Assembly: GCF_003576475.1 (NCBI RefSeq)
Contig: NZ_QWGR01000011.1
Location: 62,001 to 126,000 of the forward strand
Length of the DNA: 64,000 bases
From: Maribellus luteus
GTDB taxonomy: Bacteria; Bacteroidota; Bacteroidia; Bacteroidales; Prolixibacteraceae
Reading direction: 5' to 3'
Positions 59,647-64,000 of this stretch are shown piece by piece. A program made the position numbers and the translations under genes. Numbering within the stretch: position 1 is the first letter of the stretch; each line of letters starts with the position of its first letter. The notes beneath the pieces are model-generated. The model did no database searches and was not told the DNA's origin. It saw only the letters and a program-made list of their open reading frames with translations.

Positions 59647-61038
59647 ATGAATTACGATGTAATAGTTATTGGCAGTGGTCCCGGCGGATATGTAGCTGCC
59701 ATTCGTGCTTCGCAGCTGGGATTGAAAGTAGCTGTTGTCGAAAAAGAAAACCTCGGTGGTATTTGTTTGAACTGGGGATGTATCCCAACAAAATCGTTAT
59801 TGAAAAGCGCGCAGGCCTTTGAATACGCAGTACACGGTGCCGATTACGGTGTGGCTATTTCAGGAGAAGTAAAAGCTGATTTTGAAGCCATGATAAAACG
59901 TAGCCGGGGTGTTGCTGAAGGCATGAGCAAAGGAATACAATTTTTGTTCAAAAAGAATAAAGTGGAGTCTATTTTCGGTTGGGGAAAACTTAGCGGTAAA
60001 AATACCGTTGAGGTAACCGACGATGCCGGAAAGAAAAGCACTTACACCGCGAAACACATTATTCTGGCAACCGGTGCGCGTTCGCGCGAATTGCCTAATC
60101 TTCCGCAAGACGGCAAAAAGATCATTGGTTACCGGAAAGCGCTTTCTCTGGAAAAACAACCGGAAAGCATGGTTGTGGTTGGTTCGGGAGCTATTGGTAG
60201 TGAGTTTGCCTATTTCTACCACACCATCGGAACCAAGGTAACTTTGGTTGAGTTTATGCCCACGCTGGTGCCCAACGAAGACGAAGAAGTGGCCAAACAG
60301 CTGGAACGTAATTTCAAAAAATCGAAGATGGCCGTCATGGTAAGTTCGTCGGTTGAAAGCGTTGATACCTCAGGAGACAAGTGCAAAGTAACCATCAAAA
60401 CCAAAAAAGGACAGGAAGTGGTGGAAGCAGATGTGGTTCTTTCTGCAGTAGGAATCTCGCCTAATACAGAAGGCATCGGGCTGGAAGAGTTGGGTGTTGC
60501 CATGGAAAACGGACGTGTAAAAGTGGATGAATACTACCGCACAAACGTGGACGGTGTTTATGCCATTGGCGACATTGTGGCCGGGCCTGCTTTGGCACAC
60601 GTTGCTTCAGCTGAAGGTATTGCCTGCGTGGAGAAAATTGCAGGAATGAATCCGGAGCCGATCGATTACTCCAACATTCCCGGGTGTACTTATACCAGCC
60701 CCGAAATTTCATCAGTTGGCCTTACCGAGGCAAAAGCCAAAGAATCCGGTTACGAAGTTAAGGTGGGTAAATTCCCGTATTCAGCCAGTGGAAAAGCAAG
60801 TGCTGCCGGTCAGAAAGACGGTTTTGTAAAGCTTGTTTTTGATGCAAAATACGGAGAACTGCTGGGCGCTCACATGATCGGCGGTAACGTAACTGAAATG
60901 ATTGCCGAAATGGTGGTGGCCAAAAAACTGGAAATCACCGGTCATGAGCTGATCAAGACAATTCATCCGCACCCGACTATGAGCGAGGCCGTGATGGAAG
61001 CTGCCGCCGCCGCGTATGACGAAGTGATACATATTTAA
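59647..61038 (+). CDS. lpdA: Dihydrolipoyl dehydrogenase
   Basis: The 463-residue flavoprotein reoxidises dihydrolipoyl groups of 2-oxo acid dehydrogenases and the glycine cleavage H protein. It has the FAD motif VIGSGPGGYVAAIRASQLG, the redox disulfide C40/C45 (GGICLNWGCIPTKS), the NAD motif VVGSGAIGSEFA, AIGDIVAGPALAHVASAEG and the C-terminal catalytic HPHPTMSEAVMEAAAAA. It stands alone without E1/E2 genes, so it may serve several complexes, including the glycine cleavage system whose P protein is at 2.1 kb. A terminator follows. Confidence 0.96.
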   Translation: MNYDVIVIGSGPGGYVAAIRASQLGLKVAVVEKENLGGICLNWGCIPTKSLLKSAQAFEYAVHGADYGVAISGEVKADFEAMIKRSRGVAEGMSKGIQFLFKKNKVESIFGWGKLSGKNTVEVTDDAGKKSTYTAKHIILATGARSRELPNLPQDGKKIIGYRKALSLEKQPESMVVVGSGAIGSEFAYFYHTIGTKVTLVEFMPTLVPNEDEEVAKQLERNFKKSKMAVMVSSSVESVDTSGDKCKVTIKTKKGQEVVEADVVLSAVGISPNTEGIGLEELGVAMENGRVKVDEYYRTNVDGVYAIGDIVAGPALAHVASAEGIACVEKIAGMNPEPIDYSNIPGCTYTSPEISSVGLTEAKAKESGYEVKVGKFPYSASGKASAAGQKDGFVKLVFDAKYGELLGAHMIGGNVTEMIAEMVVAKKLEITGHELIKTIHPHPTMSEAVMEAAAAAYDEVIHI

Positions 61039-61059
61039 TAGCACATAGAATATAACAGG

Positions 61060-61088
61060 AAGCCCGTATAAAACTGCGGGCTTTTTTG
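61060..61088 (+). terminator. Intrinsic terminator after lpdA
   Basis: AAGCCCG pairs with CGGGCTT (61060-61066 with 61077-61083), followed by a T run. Confidence 0.88.
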
Positions 61089-61170
61089 TTGATTTTATTT
61101 CGACTAATAGTCGATTTTTTTCGAAAGGATCATAAGCTGCTGTTTATCAGTTTTGAATGTTTTGTATAAT

Positions 61171-61200
61171 CATAATTAATTCTAAATTTGACCCTTAAAA
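61171..61200 (+). promoter_or_regulatory. Promoter of the OmpP1/FadL gene
   Basis: TTTG (61171-61174), 18 nt, then TAAATTTG (61193-61200) matches the Bacteroidota consensus. The leader would be about 75 nt. Confidence 0.7.
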
Positions 61201-61278
61201 TCAACTACAGGTACCGGATAATTGCCCATAGTTTAATTTATTATAAGGGTCAATATCAAAGAATTAAAGTTATTTTAC

Positions 61279-62904
61279 ATGAAAAAACTAGCCTTGATCG
61301 CGGCATTGGTGATGCTGCTTCAAACCGCATTTGGTGGAGGTTTGCTAACCAACTACAACCAAAGTGCACAATATGTGCGAATGTTATCACGTAACGCTTC
61401 TCTCGACATCGATGGTGTTTTTTATAATCCTGCAGGTTTAACAAGTTTGCGGGATGGGTGGCATTTTGCTTTTTACAGTCAAACCATTTTTCAGAAAAGA
61501 GAGATAACTGCCGGATTTCCTTATCTGAACAGTCCTGATTATGAGGGCGAAACCACTATTCCGGTTTTTCCAGATTTGTATGGAGTTTACAAAAAAGGTA
61601 ACTGGGCGTTTTCGCTGGGAGTGGGACCGGTAGCCGGTGGAGGAACCGCAACTTTTGACAACGGATTGCCGTCTTTCGAGATTCCTATCTCTAAGGCAGT
61701 TCCGGCTCTTGCAGGTCTTTCTCAAATTAGTCCCAACCTGGCTGTAACAGGATACGATCTTGATATGGAGCTGGAAGCATCTTCCATATTCTGGGGAATT
61801 CAGTTAGGGGCAACTTACGATATCAACGAGGTGATTTCTGTTTATGGTGGCGTACGTGTAATGCCATCAGTTAATACCTACAAAGGTTTTATTAAAAATG
61901 TAAAACTGACTGCAGGCGGACAAACCGTTGCAGCTCCCGAATTTTTAACCGGTGCTGCCGGGGTGGTGAATAACCTGGCCCAGGTTGCCTATACTGCCGC
62001 TTCGGGTTTGCAGCCTTTAATGGATGCCGGTGCTGGTCTTTATACTCTGGATCAGTTGGAAACAAACCAATATATTTCGGCGCAACAACGAGCTCAGATT
62101 GAAGGAGGATTGTTGGCCTTGGGTGTAAGCCAGGCTGCTATCGATCAAATGAATCTTGGAACGGTACAGGGAGCCTATACCGGAGCTGGTAATCAGTTGG
62201 CGGCACAGGGAGAATCGCTTAGCCAGAATGCAGCCTCGATGGAAGACCGTTATGTGGATGTGAAACAAAAAGGAATGGGTTTTACACCGATTATTGCGGT
62301 GAATATAAGTCCAAACGATGGTTGGAACATTGCCTTGAAATACGAACACAAAACGTATCTGAAACTCGAAAACGAAACGACTGTTGACGATATGGGATTG
62401 TTTCCCGACAAAGCCGAAACACAATACGACGTACCGGCTATCTTTACAGCCGGAGTTGGTTATCGCGGTTTGAAATGGCTGGAGGCTCAGTTGTCGTACA
62501 ACCTATATTTTGACAAAAACGTTCACTACGGATACAATGTGCGTTACCAAACTACCGGGCAGCAAATGCTTCGGGAAATCGACAAAAACTATTACGAACT
62601 GGGGTTGGGATTGCAATTCAATTTAACCGACAAGTTTGCGATTAGTGTGGGCGGATTGCGTTCGGATATGGGAGTTGGCGATCTTTACCAGAGCGATTTC
62701 AGTTTTAGTAATTCTTCTCATACATTGGCGGGAGGGATTTGCTGGAAATTAACCGACCGGATCACACTGGATGCCGGAGTACTGAACACTTTCTACCAAA
62801 AGGAAAAAGTTACCTTTGCCGATCCGGTATTTGGAGACTACGACGAAAGCTACCAGAAAACTACCCTGAGTTTGTCAGCCGGTATTTCGTACAGCATTTT
62901 TTAG
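61279..62904 (+). CDS. OmpP1/FadL-family outer-membrane transporter
   Basis: The 541-residue protein has a signal peptide (MKKLALIAALVMLLQTAFG, about 19 residues). The start of the mature part carries the FadL signature: YNQSAQYVRMLSRNASLDIDGVFYNPAGLTSLRDGWHFAFYSQ. The barrel ends in aromatic YSIF. FadL proteins pass fatty acids or other hydrophobic compounds across the outer membrane. An alanine- and glutamine-rich insertion lies between residues about 215 and 325, longer than in FadL itself. It is a single gene with its own promoter and terminator. Confidence 0.9.
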   Translation: MKKLALIAALVMLLQTAFGGGLLTNYNQSAQYVRMLSRNASLDIDGVFYNPAGLTSLRDGWHFAFYSQTIFQKREITAGFPYLNSPDYEGETTIPVFPDLYGVYKKGNWAFSLGVGPVAGGGTATFDNGLPSFEIPISKAVPALAGLSQISPNLAVTGYDLDMELEASSIFWGIQLGATYDINEVISVYGGVRVMPSVNTYKGFIKNVKLTAGGQTVAAPEFLTGAAGVVNNLAQVAYTAASGLQPLMDAGAGLYTLDQLETNQYISAQQRAQIEGGLLALGVSQAAIDQMNLGTVQGAYTGAGNQLAAQGESLSQNAASMEDRYVDVKQKGMGFTPIIAVNISPNDGWNIALKYEHKTYLKLENETTVDDMGLFPDKAETQYDVPAIFTAGVGYRGLKWLEAQLSYNLYFDKNVHYGYNVRYQTTGQQMLREIDKNYYELGLGLQFNLTDKFAISVGGLRSDMGVGDLYQSDFSFSNSSHTLAGGICWKLTDRITLDAGVLNTFYQKEKVTFADPVFGDYDESYQKTTLSLSAGISYSIF

Positions 62905-62929
62905 ATCAATAACAGCATAGCAATTCATA

Positions 62930-62962
62930 AACGGGTGTAGACAAGTCTGCACCCGTTTTTTG
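62930..62962 (+). terminator. Intrinsic terminator after the OmpP1/FadL gene
   Basis: AACGGGTGTAGAC pairs with GTCTGCACCCGTT with one mismatch and a short AA loop, followed by six T. Confidence 0.93.
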
Positions 62963-63085
62963 TTTTGGAAGGGCGGAACTTAAAAACTTGATTGCGGAAT
63001 TCTGATCCTCGATTCCCGATGCCGGTCCGTAACTGTGTGTTGTTAGTTTCAGCGGTCATCAATTTCAGCTGTATTTGATTTTAGA

Positions 63086-63577
63086 CTAGAGAGTAGTGGA
63101 CTTCCACTTAAACGACTGCTTGTCGATGGCGCGCTGAACAGCCAGAACCCCATCCAAGTGATCGTATTCGTGCTGAATGAGCTCGGCCATATCGTCTTCC
63201 AGCTCTTCGGTGTGCCTTTGCCAGTTGAGATCGAAATAAGAGACCGTTATTTTTTTGTGGCGTCTTACTTTTACAAGCAGGCTGGGAAAACTCATACAGT
63301 CGTCCCATAGTTCAATCATTTCATCACTCAGGTTTGAAAGTTCCGGATTGATCATCACCGAAGGTTTGTTAATGTGCAGCGCAATAATGCGCTTGTTCAG
63401 TCCGATCTGCGGTGCGGCAATGGCGCGGCCAAATCCATATGTTTTTTGAATGTCGAGGATGGCTTCCCACATCAGTTGGATTTGAGAATGCAGTCGCAAT
63501 AATTCTTCTTTATCTACCGGCTCCGCAGTTTTGTAAAGGTCGGGATGACCCAGCAACAAAATATCTTTTATGGCCAT
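63086..63577 (-). CDS. Divergent peptide deformylase
   Basis: The 163-residue protein is shorter than typical Def (about 170-190). Motif 1 is GFGRAIAAPQIG (48-59), close to the consensus GxGxAAxQ. Motif 2, normally EGCLS, reads WDDCMS with the metal ligand C94 kept. Motif 3 is QHEYDHLDG with H136, E137 and H140. All metal ligands and the catalytic glutamate are present, so it could be active. The altered motif 2 suggests a second, Def-like enzyme rather than the essential one; that is inference. Confidence 0.85.
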   Translation of the reverse strand: MAIKDILLLGHPDLYKTAEPVDKEELLRLHSQIQLMWEAILDIQKTYGFGRAIAAPQIGLNKRIIALHINKPSVMINPELSNLSDEMIELWDDCMSFPSLLVKVRRHKKITVSYFDLNWQRHTEELEDDMAELIQHEYDHLDGVLAVQRAIDKQSFKWKSTTL

Positions 63578-63601
63578 GGCAGGTACTTTTGTTAAAAATA
63601 C

Positions 63602-63629
63602 AAAAGCTGCCTCTTTAAACAGAAACAGC
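63602..63629. terminator. Weak hairpin between the two minus-strand genes
   Basis: AAAAGCTG pairs with CAGCTTTT (63603-63610 region with 63625-63632 region) around a 14-nt loop. On the minus strand it follows the cut-off gene, but the T tract is short. Confidence 0.45.
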
Positions 63630-63655
63630 TTTTATATCCTCTTTTTAGCTATTAT

Positions 63656-64000
63656 TTACGGTGAACTGGTTTCAATTTTCAGAACAAAATAAGTTTCCAC
63701 AACAAAATTCATGGGAGCACTGTTGGTGGTTCCTGAAACCAAAACCGTTAGCTCTTGCTCTGATTTCAATATATTTCCAATTAGCACCAGTATTGAGCTG
63801 TTGATTTCAGGTTGTTGCGGCGGATTTGAAGACGCAATATTTTCGAAAGTAGCGATTACACCAATTCCTTCAATCGAAATATCAATGGAGTCAATACTTT
63901 GGTTGCTTTGTATTCCGCTGAATTTAACATAGAAATCTTCTACTCTTAACGACTTCAGATTGTCTATGAATTCTTTTAAATTTTCATCTTCCTCCAGCGA
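63656..64000 (-). CDS. C-terminal part of an unrecognised protein (cut by window edge)
   Basis: The reverse strand is open from the edge to a TAA at 63656, giving the last 114 residues. They read, among other parts, EFIDNLKSLRVEDFYVKFSGIQ and INSSILVLIGNILKSEQELTVLVSG, ending ETYFVLKIETSSP. The alternating hydrophobic pattern predicts beta strands, as in many exported Bacteroidota proteins. No family is recognised. No start codon lies in the window, and the reading direction is supported by the single open frame only. Confidence 0.6.
   Translation of the reverse strand, partial: SLEEDENLKEFIDNLKSLRVEDFYVKFSGIQSNQSIDSIDISIEGIGVIATFENIASSNPPQQPEINSSILVLIGNILKSEQELTVLVSGTTNSAPMNFVVETYFVLKIETSSP

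Overview
The window looks like chromosomal DNA of a Bacteroidota member, most likely class Bacteroidia and possibly a Marinilabiliales/Prolixibacteraceae-type environmental anaerobe (the order is inferred, not shown). The evidence is two SusC/SusD-type TonB-dependent uptake operons, a type IX secretion cargo beside a PorP/SprF protein, GldB, a fused MurF-alanine racemase, and many -7 boxes of the Bacteroidota form TAnnTTTG. No tRNA, rRNA, CRISPR array, insertion sequence or prophage was seen.

Layout. 1-6.4 kb: a cut-off Gfo/Idh/MocA-type oxidoreductase, then pcm, a metallo-beta-lactamase-fold hydrolase, gcvP, ispE and a small exported repeat protein. 6.4-11.1 kb: PorP/SprF facing a 1212-residue type IX cargo. 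11.2-15.5 kb: biotin carrier and carboxyltransferase of an acyl-CoA carboxylase, lptG-like permease and tgt. 15.7-31.4 kb: mostly housekeeping genes (glycosyltransferase, sigma factor, rsmG, pfkA, DUF1080 lipoprotein, gldB, nadE, a Crp/Fnr regulator, murF-alr, tdk, rsmI, yjjG-like). 31.4-43.2 kb: two susC-susD operons, each with a long and very similar leader, plus an orphan leader copy. 43.5-49.4 kb: an amidophosphoribosyltransferase-like protein lacking its cysteine nucleophile, an unusual 20-bp-phased inverted repeat array, an S41 peptidase with an internal tandem duplication, an MntA-HepT toxin-antitoxin pair and a conserved exported protein. 49.5-64 kb: dnaB, the PASTA protein-rluD-ddl operon, rpmH, a two-component system with a half-size TauE/SafE protein, a DUF1573 protein, meaB, lpdA, an OmpP1/FadL porin, a divergent peptide deformylase and a cut-off gene.

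How genes work together. The acyl-CoA carboxylase parts and MeaB fit a methylmalonyl-CoA/propionate route. MurF-Alr and Ddl supply D-Ala-D-Ala for peptidoglycan. PorP/SprF, the type B cargo and GldB belong to the type IX secretion/gliding apparatus.

The most striking signal is the leader shared by the two susC operons. It holds a short upstream reading frame, an intrinsic-terminator-like hairpin inside that frame, and small helices with compensatory changes. The conserved terminator loop is complementary over 13 nt to the upstream frame's start region and over 11 nt to the susC start region. This looks like an undescribed RNA attenuator or start-site switch; the function is inferred from sequence only.
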